DNA of 64,000 bases from Lolium rigidum (taxonomy: Eukaryota > Streptophyta > Magnoliopsida > Poales > Poaceae), in the NCBI RefSeq assembly GCF_022539505.1, contig NC_061510.1:269337687-269401686 (forward strand), written 5' to 3'. Positions 22,769 through 34,036 of this stretch are shown piece after piece. The position numbers were made by a program, and so were the translations under genes. Every line of letters starts with the position of its first letter. The first letter of the stretch is position 1. The notes under the pieces were generated by a model. The model saw only the letters and a list, made by a program, of their open reading frames with translations, searched no databases and was not told where the DNA came from.

Positions 22769-23596
22769 TTCCATATTGTTATATGTCATTCCCTTTGTTA
22801 CACGATATGTTGATAACCCGAGGTGAGACTTTGGTATTCCCGTAATCAACTCTTGATTACTATTAGAATGTTCCGGTATCAATGATCCTTTCCTCATTTG
22901 GTCTATATTAATGATGTCCTATGATCACTGTCACAATGTGTCTGCGCAGATCATATTTCTCCTTTGTTAGGAGGAGAAAATCTAAGTCTTGAATCATTAG
23001 GTTTCCCGCACCTTCAGATATACCTGAGTCTCAACGTTCCCAACACTTAGGGTTAACCGGTGAGCGTGGATAAGATCAAAGCATACCCTCTAATATGAGT
23101 CATCATAATATTCTCATGGTCAAAGGACTTTTACATAATTAAACACTTAAATATATTTTCTATTGATCATCATAATGTCTCATAGCATATCAGTGACTTG
23201 GATTTGTTCAGTGCGATTGTTCAGCCAAACAATTCGCCCTCATTGTTGTTAACATAGCCATGATTATCTCACGACAAAGAGCTATTTTCATTAGAGCCAT
23301 AACTAGGAACTATTTCTTTCTTGTTTATCTCTCTACATCTCCTAGAGAGTTTTTCTTTGAATCTCATATTCGAGGAACAATGCTATTATAACATAAAGTA
23401 AAGGGGCACCGCTAGGAATCGGATGCCGATATTAGCTTCCTATCGGACCAGTCGCAGGTCGTTGGATTGGAAGCACGAGCAACGTACGATCTGGAAACAA
23501 ACCCCGCGTTTATTTAGGTAGTAAAAAACACACGTCCCGGAATTAACTGCTCCCGTATCGCACGTCCGGCATGCACATCCAATCCGCCAGCGTGCT
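22769..23596. other. Unassigned intergenic sequence
   Basis: Flank of the MULE on its left side. Average composition, no coding signature, no clear terminal repeats. I see nothing supportable in it. Confidence 0.4.
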
Positions 23597-23605
23597 TCTA
23601 TAAAT
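23597..23605. repeat. Left target-site duplication of the MULE (TCTATAAAT)
   Basis: The nine bases TCTATAAAT are repeated exactly at 56820-56828, immediately outside the two inverted termini. Nine bases is the Mutator superfamily length. Confidence 0.9.
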
Positions 23606-24019
23606 GAGATATATGCATGGGACATACACGAACTTGTCCTCGACGTGCAAACACACCCAAATACTTGCAAAATGGGGGCAGGTGGTACACGAACTTGTAA
23701 GTCGGGTGCAAATAGCCCCAAACAATCTGAATTCACTGTTTGGAGGGACACGCTGGCAGTGGGTGTATTTGCAAAAACCTCCCCGGATTCATCTGAATTC
23801 ACAGAAGCCCACGGCCTATCTCTTTTAGTCACGCGACGTCGCCACTGCGTCCATTAGCGGCGTCTTTCTCGGCACGATCACGGGGTGATGGCCGCGCCGC
23901 CACCGATCAATTAGCTCCGCCATGCCGCCGCACATACGACCGCTCTTCCTGGAAGAAGTTCTGGACTATGGTACGGCTTGTTCCTTCCCCCTTCTTCCTC
24001 CCCTGCTGTTGGCGGCGGC
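23606..24019 (+). repeat. Left terminal inverted repeat of the MULE
   Basis: About 414 bp matching the reverse complement of 56391-56819 with a few substitutions and indels. One indel, near the tip, adds a GGACATA segment on this side. The last codons of the transposase frame run into it and end at 23911. Confidence 0.9.
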
Positions 24020-24320
24020 AACCAGTAAGCACTTCCTGGCCCTGTTCTGTAGTTCCTTCTTCTTGATCTTCCTCTAGATGCTGCAGCTGCTGTACCAGAT
24101 GTTGTAGCAACATCTGTTGCCACTCTTTTCCTTGAAGTGCTCCTAGATGTGCTCCTTCCTCTGCCCCATCTTCTGGATGCTGCAACATTTGCTCTTCCTC
24201 TCATGCTGGCAGTTGTAAGTCTTGCTCTTGCTTGTGGAATTTCTTCTCTTGCAGCAGCAACAAATGCACTTTCAGGTAAAGGCTGAGCTGTTCTTGGTGG
24301 CAGGTCATGTATTCTTTGCT
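23911..24320 (-). pseudogene. C-terminal exon of the mudrA-type gene
   Basis: An Arg/Ser/Ala-rich C-terminal tail (ending AAAWRS) that starts after a CTTGCAG acceptor near 24320. Together with the exon at 24404-24572 it forms the 3' end of the transposase gene. The last about 35 codons lie inside the left TIR. Such low-complexity C-termini are common in plant MURA-like proteins and carry no catalytic residues. Confidence 0.5.
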
Positions 24321-24403
24321 GCAAGATAAATAAAATCAGTGCAGTAAGTAACAAATTGTAAGTACTTCAGTGCAGTAAGTAATAAAATCATATAAATTCA
24401 GTA

Positions 24404-24572
24404 CCTCTTGCCCCAGCCTGAAAATCATGCTAGAAGGGCAGTGTACTGGATCCAATTGTGGCAGTGGATGTTGAGGAATGATGTGTTGAAGAATGCTTGG
24501 GTCATCTACATCTTGCTCTTCTTGGCCCTCTGCATCCTCTGCTTGAACTCTTCTTTCCTCTTGCTCTGCCAT
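24404..24572 (-). pseudogene. Linker exon of the mudrA-type gene
   Basis: The frame contains MAEQEERRVQAEDAEGQEEQ and PSSMIFRLGQE and ends at a GTACTG donor-like site near 24403. It directly follows, after a deletion, the truncated transposase core. It is charged and has no recognisable domain. Confidence 0.4.
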
Positions 24573-24589
24573 CTGGCTTAGAATCCAAT

Positions 24590-25461
24590 TATCATTTCCA
24601 TGGATATGTATTGATAATGTTCAAATCCCCCTTAAGAGTTGTCAAAAACCACTCCCAAGAACTAGTGCACTCCACTTCAACCAACCCCATAGCTACTGGA
24701 TAAGTACAGTCATTTGGGTCAATTCCCAAGCAGTTAGGAGTTGCCCTTTGAATTTTGTTTTTACATGACATCCATCAATGCAAATTAGTGGCCTAAATCC
24801 TTCCAAGAAACCTATTGTGCAAGCATCATATGACCAATAGAGAGTAGCCAAGTGCTCTTTAGGCACTGCATCAGCACTATCTTTTGCTTTGTTGGTTGAT
24901 AAGAAGAATTTGCTTCCAGGGTTGGATCTTCTCAATTCTTGGCCATAGTCCCAGAGCAGACCAAATTGGGCAGATTCAGCACCATGAATTTGCATCAATG
25001 CTTCTTTCCTTGCCCTACCTAATTTCCATCTGTTGGGGCACATATTAAATTCCCTTTGCACCTTAGCAGCAAAGCTCTTCAGATCCATCCTCCTGTTGTC
25101 AACAAATTCAGTGATAAATGTGTCACACAAAAATTTTGCTGTCTCAGTGCCCTAACCTCAAACCCCCTTTCACAAGTGTGATGACCTGTATATTGCTTCA
25201 CTGTGAATGCACCATATCTGCTGTCTGCAGAAGCTTTTATGTGCCAACTGCAACCTTCCTTGCACACTGCCTCAATTCTTTTTGGCTTATTTCTTATCTT
25301 ATGAACAGGGACTCTGTTTCTTATGATGTATGCTTGCAATGCATTTCTGAGTTCCTTCACATCACTGAATGTCATTCCCATCTTGAACTCTGGATTGGTC
25401 ATGTCAACAGCTGCATTGAAAACCTTGAACTTGTTCTGCAGATGTCCCTCCACTTCAGTTG
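24590..25461 (-). pseudogene. mudrA-like: mudrA-type transposase: DNA-binding region and start of catalytic domain
   Basis: Starting at the retrotransposon junction, the frame has the MuDR-type DNA-binding region: MGMTFSDVKELRNALQAYIIRNRVPVHKIRNK cut in two here (GMTFSDVKELRNAL; AYIIRNRVPVHKIRNK), then CKEGCSWHIKAS and GHHTC. The MULE transposase domain begins with LICIDGCHVKTKFKGQLLTA, where IDG holds the first catalytic Asp. A frameshift follows at once; in the next frame DPNDCTYPVAM and SWEWFLTTLK continue the family pattern. After about 24600 the rest of the DDE domain and the SWIM zinc finger are missing, so the enzyme is dead. Confidence 0.8.
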
Positions 25462-25466
25462 TTAGC

Positions 25467-26999
25467 TGATGACCCACAAGTATAGGGGATCTCAACATTC
25501 TTCGAGGGAAGTAAAACCCAAATTTATTGATTCGACACAAGGGGAGGTAAAGAATACTTATAAGCCTTAACAACTGAGTTGTCAATTCAGCTGCACCTGG
25601 AAAAGCACTAGTAACAGGGGTGATGTGAAAGCAGCAGTAATATGGGAGCAATAGTAACAGTAACACAGCAGAAGTAGCAGTAACACAGAGGAGATGGCAC
25701 CAGAAAATAGTTAATACTACTTCCAATGACATAAAGAATGAGTATATGATGATGAGAGATGGACCGGGGTTCCCAGCTATCTACACTAGTGGTAACTCTC
25801 CAATAACAAGTGTTGGGTGAACAAATTACAGTTGGGAAATTGATAGGATTGAAATAGCATTAAGAAAGAACATCAAGATTATTAATCATGTAGGCATGTT
25901 TTCCATATATAGTCATACGTGCTCGCAATGAGAAACTTGTATAACATCTTTTGTCCTACCAGCACGGTGGCAGCCGGGCCTCAAGGGAAACTATCGGTAA
26001 TTAAGGTACTCCTTTTAATAGAGCACCGAAGCAAAGCATTAACACTTGGTGAAAACATGTGATCCTCATATCTAAGCCTTCCCCTCCAGCTTATCCCGCT
26101 TGCTGTCACTCTGGGGCCTCGGGTTCCGGACATAGACATGTGCAAACAACTTGTAGATACAATGTAAGCAATAATTATAGAGCTTAAATCTAAGATCATG
26201 CCACTCGGGCCCTAGTGACAAGCATTAAACACAACAAGATTGTAGCAACAATAACTTCACAAACTTATATAGATAGACTGATCATAATGTAATAATCCAT
26301 CGGATCCCAACAAACACAACACCGATTACATAAGATGAATCTCAATCATGTAAGGCAGCTCATGAGATCATTGTATTGAAGTACATGGGGGAGAGAATAC
26401 CAACTAGCTACAGCTAGAACCCGTAGTCTATGGGGGAACTACTCACGGAGCATGATGGAGGCGGTGGCGTCGATGGAGATGGCTTCCGGGGGCACTTCCC
26501 CGTCCCGGCGGCGTGCCGGAACAGAGATTATGTCCCCCGAATTGGAGTTTCGCGATGGCGGCGGCGCCCCTGGAGTCTTTCTGGAGTTTTGTCAATCCGT
26601 ATCGCGTTTTTAGGTCGAAAGGGGTTTTATAGGCGAAGAGGCAACACAGGAGGGCACCTGGGGCCCCCTCACCATAGGCTGGCGCGGCCAGGCCTGGGGC
26701 CACGCTGCCTTATGGTCTGGTGGCCCCCTGGCCCCTCTCCGGTTCTCCTTCGGTGTTCTGGGGTCTTCCGAGAAAAATAGATGTTGGGTCTTCATTTCGT
26801 CGAATACCGAGAATATTGCCCGAACAGCCTTTCTGGAACCAAAAACAGCAGAAAACAGGAACTGGCACTATGGCATCTTGTTAATAGGTTAGTTCCGGAA
26901 AACACATAAAAACATTATAAAGTGTGATCAAAACATGTAGGTATTGTCATAAAACAAGCATGGAACATCAGAAATTATGGATACGTTGGAGACGTATCA
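25467..26999 (-). repeat. 3' LTR of Athila copy B
   Basis: 1,533 bp, with termini TGATGACCCAC and GACGTATCA in plus-strand reading. A TATAAAACCCC promoter motif lies at 26632-26622 on the minus strand. Frames at 26430-26780 are GC-rich leader and are not genes. Confidence 0.9.
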
Positions 27000-27016
27000 G
27001 CATCCCCAAGCTTAGT
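27000..27016 (-). promoter_or_regulatory. Polypurine tract of Athila copy B
   Basis: On the minus strand CTAAGCTTGGGGATGC lies directly before the LTR. The same 16-mer occurs twice more in the spacer, at 28752 and 28809. Confidence 0.75.
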
Positions 27017-29223
27017 TCCTGCTCGCCCTCGAGTAGGTAAACGATAAAAAGAATAATTTCTGAAGTGACATGATACCAACATAATCTTAATCATACTATT
27101 GCAAAGCATATGAGATGAACGAAGTGACTCAAGGAAATGATCTATATTTGCTAACAAATAGATAACATATAGCAAAACTTTTCATGAATAGTACTTTGAA
27201 GACAAGCATCAAAAGTCTTGCACAAGAGTTAACTCGTAAAGCAATAAATTCAAAGTAAAGGCATCGAAGCAACACAAAGGAAGATATAAGTTTCAGCAGT
27301 TGCTTTCAACTTTCAAAATGCATATCTCATGGATAATTGTCAACACAAAGTAGTATGATGAATGCAAATAAGCAAGTATGTAAGAATCAATGCACAGTTG
27401 ACACAAGTGTTTGCTTCTAAGATGGAAGAAAGTAGGTAAACTGACTCAACATAAAAGTAAAAGAATGGCCCTTCGCAGAGGGAAGCAGGGATAAAATCAT
27501 GTGCTAGAGCTTTTCAAGTTTTGAAATCATATAGAGAGCATAAAATTAAAGTTTTGTGAGGTGTTTGTTGTTGTCAACGAATGATAGTGGGTACTCTAAC
27601 TACCTCATCAACCAGACTTTCAAGAGCGGCTCCCATGAAGGACGTTATTTCTACCAGCAAGGTAGATCATCCCTCTTCTCTTTTGTTTACACATGTACTT
27701 TAGTTTTATTTATTAGATGACACTCCCCCCAACCTTTTGCTTACACAAGCCATGGCTAACCGAATCCTCGGGTGCCTTCCAACATTTCACATACCATGGA
27801 GGAGTGTCTATTTGCAAAATTAAGTTGCTTACTGATAGATTAGGGCAAAACACATGAAGAGAATTATTAATGAAAGTTAATTAATTGGGGCTGGGAACCC
27901 CGTTGCCAGCTCTTTTTGCAAAATTATTGGATAAGCGGATGAAGCCACTAGTCCATTGTGAAAGTCCGTCAAGTAAATGACAAGATCGAAAGATAAAACA
28001 CCACATACTTCCTCATGAGCTATAAAACATTGACACAAATAAGAGATAGTAAATTTTGAATTGTTTAAAGGTAGCACATGAAGTATTTGCTTGGAATGGC
28101 AGGAAATACCACATAGTAGGTAGATATGGTGGACACACATGGCATAGGTTTTTGGCTCAAGGTTTTGGATGCACGAGAAGCATTCCCTCTCAGTACAAGG
28201 CTTTGGCTAGCAAGGTTGTTTGAAGCAAACACAAGTATAAACCGGTACAGCAAAACTTACATAAGAACATATTGCAAGCATTATAAAACTCTATACTGTC
28301 TTCTTTGTTGCTCAAACACTTTTACCAGAAAATATCTAGACCATAGAGAGACCAATCATGCAAACCAATTTCAACAAGTTCTACGGTAGTTCTCCACTAA
28401 TAGGTTTAAACTACATGATGCAAGAGCATGATATACTTGAGAGCTCAAAATAATTGCCAAGTATCAAATTATCCAAGACAATTTGAAGCATTTTCTGTTT
28501 CCAACCAAATAACAATAAGTGCAGCGGTTTTCAACTCCGCCATGAACATTAAAATAGAACTAAGAACACCATTGTTCATATGAAAAAGCGGAGCGTGTCT
28601 CTCTCCCACACAAGGATTGCTAGGATCCGAATTTATTCAAACACAAACAAAAATAAAGACGCCCCAAGTAAAGCACATATGATGTGACCGAATAAAAATA
28701 TAGTTTCAATAGAAGAAACCTGATAAGTTGATGAAGAAGGGGATGCCTTGGGCATCCCCAAGCTTAGACGCTTGAGTCTCCTTGAAATATGCGGGGATGA
28801 ACCACGGGGCATCCCCAAGCTTAGACTTTTCACTCTTCTTGATCATATATCATCCTCCTCTCTTGACCCTTGAAAACTTCTCGCCACACCAAACTTCTCA
28901 TAAACTTCATTAGAGGGGTTAGTACTCAAAAAAAAACTTTAATCCACTTTGGTCCTGTAGTGACACATTGCAAGAACTCAATAAAACATTAGCTACAGCT
29001 CTCCACGTCTAGAAAGCCTCACTTAAAGTCCACAAGAGACAATGCAAAAAACAGAGACAGAATCTGCCAAAACAGAACAGCCAGTAAACACGAATTTTAA
29101 AATGGTACTTCCGTTGCTCAAATCAGAAAACTTAAAAATAATGAAAGTTGCGTACATATCTGAGGATCACGCACGTAAATTGGAAGATTTTTCTGAGTTC
29201 CCTACAGAGAAATCTGCCCAGAT
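27017..29223 (-). other. Noncoding spacer of Athila copy B
   Basis: AT-rich, with no long frame on either strand. The part around 27480-27730 matches the spacer of copy A (4347-4660) in inverted orientation. No gene is seen. Two extra copies of the purine-tract motif lie at 28752-28767 and 28809-28824. Confidence 0.7.
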
Positions 29224-29683
29224 CACTACAAGAAAAGTTCTGATAGACAACGTCCCAAAATCGTCAACTAAGGGGCATTTTTCGTCGCCTATGGGCCTAA
29301 CCCGACGATATGGGTTCTGTTGTCGAAACTGCGTCAGGCAAAGTCCAACGACGATTTTTTCGGTCCGTCGCGCTTGGGCGCCCTTCCGCCACGGAAAATC
29401 GGACCGTTGCGGAAGTGTTTCCGGGAGCCCGTTGACCGCCGACGTCATGCAACCGACACGTGGCGTACGCCGTTAACCGCCAGCTAACGGCGTTAACCGG
29501 CCGAAACCCCGTGGTAGATGGTAGGCCCACACGAGGCCTCGCCACGTCTTAAGCGGGCCGGGCCGGATGACATAGTTTGACCGGTCAACTATATAGCCGG
29601 GCTGGTCCATTAGTTACGTGGGCCGGGCCTAACCTCTAATGTTGATCGGTCAAAACTTAAATGGGCCGTCCCATTTAACATGT

Positions 29684-30590
29684 GGGGTCCACCTTACGAA
29701 GAATCGGGCCGGCCCAAGAAGCAAGTGGGCCGGGCCAAAAACACAGGTGGGTCCCACTTTCCTGTTAAAAGGCCGGCCCATTTAGTGTGTGGGGTCCACC
29801 GTATAGCAAGGGGCCGGCCCAACAATCTAGTGGGCCGTGCCAAAAACACAGGTGGGTCCCACTATCCTGTTAAAGGGCCGGCCCATTTAGTGTGCGGGGT
29901 CCACCATATAGCAAGTGGGCCGGCCCAACAAGATAGTGGGCCGGGCCAAAAACACAGGTGGGTCCCACCTTCCTGTTAAAGGGCCGACCCATTTAGTATG
30001 TGGGGCCCACCATATAGCAAGTGGGCCGGCCCAACAAGATAGTGGGCCGGCCAAAAACACAGTGGGTCCCACATTCCCGTTAATGGGCCGGCCATTTGGT
30101 ATGTGGGGTCCACCATATAGAAAGTGGGCCGGCCCAACAAGATAGTGGGCCGGCCAAAAACACAGTGGGTCCCACCTTCCTATTAAAGGGCCGGCCCATT
30201 TACCATGTGGGACCACCATATAGCAAGTGGGCCGGCCCAACAAGATAGTGGGCCGGCCAAAAGCACGGTGGGCCCCACTTTCCCGTTAAAGGGCCGGCCC
30301 AATTAGTATGTGGGGTCCACCATATTGCAAGTGGGCCGGCCCAACAAGATAGTGGGCCGGGCCAAAAACACAGGTGGGTCCCACTTTCCTCTTGAAGGGC
30401 CGGCCCGTTTAGTATGTGGGGTCCACCACAAAAGCAAATGGGCTGGCCCAACTAATTAGTGGGCCGGCCCAGTAGTGGGTGGGGTCCACCTTAAAGCAAG
30501 TGGGCCAGCCCAATTAGAGTGTGGGGTCCACCGTAAATCAAATGGGCTGGCCCAAGAAGTAAGTGGGCCAGCCCGTTTAGTTGCTGTTTA
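29684..30590. repeat. 105-bp GGGCCGGCCC-rich tandem array
   Basis: GGGGTCCACC starts recur at 29684, 29791, 29896, 30002, 30105, about 30208, 30312 and 30418, a period of 103-107 bp; two shorter units follow at 30481 and 30523. Each unit holds GTGGGCCGGCCCAAC, GTGGGTCCCAC and a TTAAAGGGCCGGCCCA block, so it is rich in short palindromes. Long frames across it are artefacts of the period. Confidence 0.9.
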
Positions 30591-31129
30591 TATGCCGGCA
30601 TAATATGCGCTTTAGGATTTTGCGGGCATGCACATATGTGATTTCGCTTAATTGGGCCGTTTAAGGGATGGGAATTCGTGATTTAGATACTGAGAATATT
30701 TACGCAGCATTGATTTCTGTCGGATTGCCTCACTTACCACAAGCACCAAAGAAAAAATGCGCGAAAGAACTATAAAAACTAACTAAATATTACATCAGCT
30801 GCAAGGCATTGGAAAAAATATTACAGAACCCAGAGAAATTGAATGGTAATTAAACCTAGCAATACAATGAAGCGATCCGGCAATCTTTTAAGTTGTCCAT
30901 GCAAGCACCTATATCCGAAACAAAGACATTACAAGTTAAGACAAAGAACAATGGAAAGGCAAAGACACTACAATATTGTTTGCCAAAGAATTTGGAACTC
31001 ATCATTTCGTCGTTATAACAAGATCATTGTAATGCGCACAATAAGCAAACAAAGAGTGCATGCCGCATACCAACAGCCAATATAACAGAGCATGTTAGAA
31101 TGAAACAGCAGACTTACTACTGTCGAGTC

Positions 31130-32340
31130 CCATGCAAACCAACATGTTCAGGGAGTACAAAATTGGCATGAACAACATAGTAGCAGGCTATAAATTTTGT
31201 AACGACGACTGAGCAAGATACAGAATATAGTGGGATCACCTGTGAACTTGTATAAGAGGGAATGCAAACCAATATGTTCAGCATTCCATATGTGAGCGTC
31301 ATGCCAAGTCAGAGAAACAAGTCGATAATGCAGCTTTTGAAGAACAAGATGGCACACAAAATTATTATCTAGTAATATGACAAGTTTATTTGTACTACAG
31401 GCTTAGATAGCAGAGTGATAGCATGCCAAACTAAGTCCTTACTTTGTTAGCTTACAATGAACTAGATACAAAACAATGGCATCACCTGTAGTACAGGGAA
31501 TGCAAGCCAACATGTTCATGGAGTAAAAAATTGGCACAAACAACATAGTAGCAGGCCATAATTTTTGTAACAACAACTGAGCAAGATAAAGTTATGATGG
31601 CTAGATCTACAGAGCAGGGAATGTAAACCAAATATAGAAGTTACGATGCCAAAAGCTATAGAGCAGGGAATGCGAACCAACATGTGCAATTACTTAAAAT
31701 TGGCCATGAACTAAATAATAGCAGGATGTTACTATAATAGCTAGGAATAAAACAGATAGGAGTTATAATGGCATCACTGATAAACTTGTAGATAAGGGAA
31801 ACAAATCAATTTGTTTCGGGATATAAAGTTGTAATGAGCAACACATAGAGGATAGTTAATGCTACGGCTTAGGATGGACCAGAAACGGAATATAGTGGGA
31901 TCTGAACTTGTAGAAAAGGGAATGCACACCAATATGTTCACAATTCTATATGTGAGCGCCATGCCAATTAAGAGAAACAAGTTAATATTGCAGCTTTTGA
32001 AGAATCGGATGGCAGTACAAAATTATGATGGAAGTAGCTGCTGTGACGAGTTCAAATAAATTTGTACTGCAGGATGGCAGAGCGATAGCATGCAGGAACT
32101 AATAGCAGGCAGTTAATTTGTTAGCTTACGACGAAGTAGATAGAAATAACAATGGCATCACCGTAGTACCGGGAATGCAAACCAACATGTTCAGGGAGAA
32201 CAAGATTGGCATGAACAACGAATGAGCAAGATAGAAGTTATGATGGCTACATCTACAGAGCAGGGAATGCAAACCAAAATGTTCAATCGCTTGAAGTTAG
32301 CAATGAACTAGAAAATAGCAACGTGTTACGGTCATAGCTA
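31130..32340. repeat. Degenerate about 660-bp duplication with subrepeats
   Basis: GGGAATGCAAACCAACATG-type words recur about eight times. The block at 31255-31345 is similar to 31913-32020, and 31440-31510 to 32110-32200, giving an offset of about 660 bases. No coding potential is seen. Confidence 0.65.
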
Positions 32341-32412
32341 GGAATGAACTAAAAGAGCTTCAGACAAACAAGCATCTGAACCCGAACATGGCGCTAAAAC
32401 AAGGGACTTACA

Positions 32413-33010
32413 TTAGGAGAAGCACTCGTGGGAGTCACAGCAGATCTTCCCGGGGTTGATAGATCCGGTGATGAAGTACGCTACATGTGCTACTTGGGGT
32501 TGGAGAGACGGCCATTACACTTCATGATTACTCATCTCATCTGCAAAAACGTAACGGCGCGTCGTTAGCACAAACAAGTTCCCCCAAGATTAAACAAGAA
32601 CTTGCAGGCAAGCAATAGAAAAGCGACAGTAGAAGAGTTTAGATCATGCACGGCGCCGGTGAAGCAGATCCGGTTCATGCACAGCGGTGTCGGTGAGCAA
32701 GATCCGATGCGGTGGACGACGGATCCGGCGAAGCGGCTCCGGTGGGGTGGACGATGCCGCAGCTGAAGCGACTGCGGTAGACAGCTGGATGAGCATATGG
32801 TTTCGAGGTTCGGCGGGGATGATCCGGTCCGGTTGATGACGGCGTCGATGAAGCGGCTCCGGCAGGCAGCCGGATGACGAGGATCGCGAGGGCTCGGGTA
32901 GGCCGGGGAAGTCCGGCGGGGATGTTCCGGTGCGGTGGTCGTGGAGGTGGTAGAGAGAGGGACTTGAGAAGTTCCGGTGGGTGGTCTCAGATGAGAGACT
33001 GAGGGAAATG
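32413..33010 (-). other. Possible spliced transcript leader in the CACTA element
   Basis: On the minus strand a GC-rich block with repeated CCGGAGCCGCTTC words (33000-32640) is followed by a TTTTTGCAG acceptor near 32541 and a short exon-like part ending at ATGTAAGT near 32413. No reading frame of useful length crosses it. It may be the 5' end of an element transcript or a captured gene's leader. Low certainty. Confidence 0.25.
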
Positions 33011-33194
33011 AATTTTTTTGGGAGGGTATCCGGGGCTAGGGAGGTGGTGATCCAAAAAATGACGGCCAGACCCCCCCACCAACCGACTTTGCTGTCATCT
33101 CCACAGGGGTAGAATCGGAATTTGGAAGCGTGTGAAATTTTTGTATTTTGTGGGCGGGAAGTTTTGCCGCTATGAGATTTTGAATTTCGCTAAG

Positions 33195-34036
33195 GTACAA
33201 GTATAATGATAAAAAATTGTGAGACCGTACTAGTACCTCTGTTCAAGGCCGACTGTAAAATCAAATCATCATCAAGTTGAACATCGGTTACTACCATGAT
33301 CATCATCGGACACAGATCTGGTGACATGCACCTGAAATTGGTGCATTCGTTGCAAAGTATAATGCTAAAAAAATTAGTGACCGTACTAGTACTTCTGTTC
33401 AAGCCCGAGTGCAACATCAAATCATCATCACGTTGAAAATTTGTTACCATGATCATGATCTATCTCTAAATTTGGCGCATCCGCTAAATCTGGCAAAGTA
33501 TAATGATAAAGAAATTGTGAGACAAGTAGTAGTACTTCTGTTCATGGTCGAGTGCAACATCAAATCATCATCACGTTTAAAATTTGTTACCATGATCATG
33601 ATCTACCTCTGAAAATGGGCGCATCCGCTAAAACTTGCAAAGTATAATGATACAAAATTGTGAGACCGTACTAGGACTTATGTTCAAGGTCGAGTGCAAC
33701 ATCAAATCATCATTACATTGAAAAGTGTGTTACCATGATCATGATCTATCTCTGAATTTGGCGCATCCGCTAAATCTCGCAAAGTATAATGATAAAGAAT
33801 TTGTGAGACAGTAGTAGTACTTCTGTTCAAGCCCGAGTGCAACATCAAATCATCATCACGTTGAAAATTTGTTACCATGATCATGATCTATCTCTCGAAT
33901 TTGGCGCATCCGCGCTAAATGTTGCAAAGTATAATGATTAAAAAAATTGTGAGACCGTACTAGTACTTATGTTCAAGGTCGAGTGCAACATCAAATCATC
34001 ATCACGTTGACAATTTCTGTTACCATGATCCTCTAT
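33195..34036. repeat. About 142-bp tandem array in the CACTA element
   Basis: AAAGTATAATGAT recurs at about 33201, 33354, 33495, 33639, 33781 and 33925, with shared GAGACCGTACTAGTACTTCTG and ATCAAATCATCATCACGTTG parts. One more unit at 35280-35420 continues the array after a 1.2-kb insertion. Confidence 0.85.

Noticed and set aside
29680..30451. Several frames of 76-118 codons on both strands
   Set aside because: They are translations of the 105-bp tandem unit, with the same peptide repeating; no gene.
30843..31085. Plus-strand frame of 80 codons
   Set aside because: Basic low-complexity composition in noncoding CACTA DNA, no start context, no domain.
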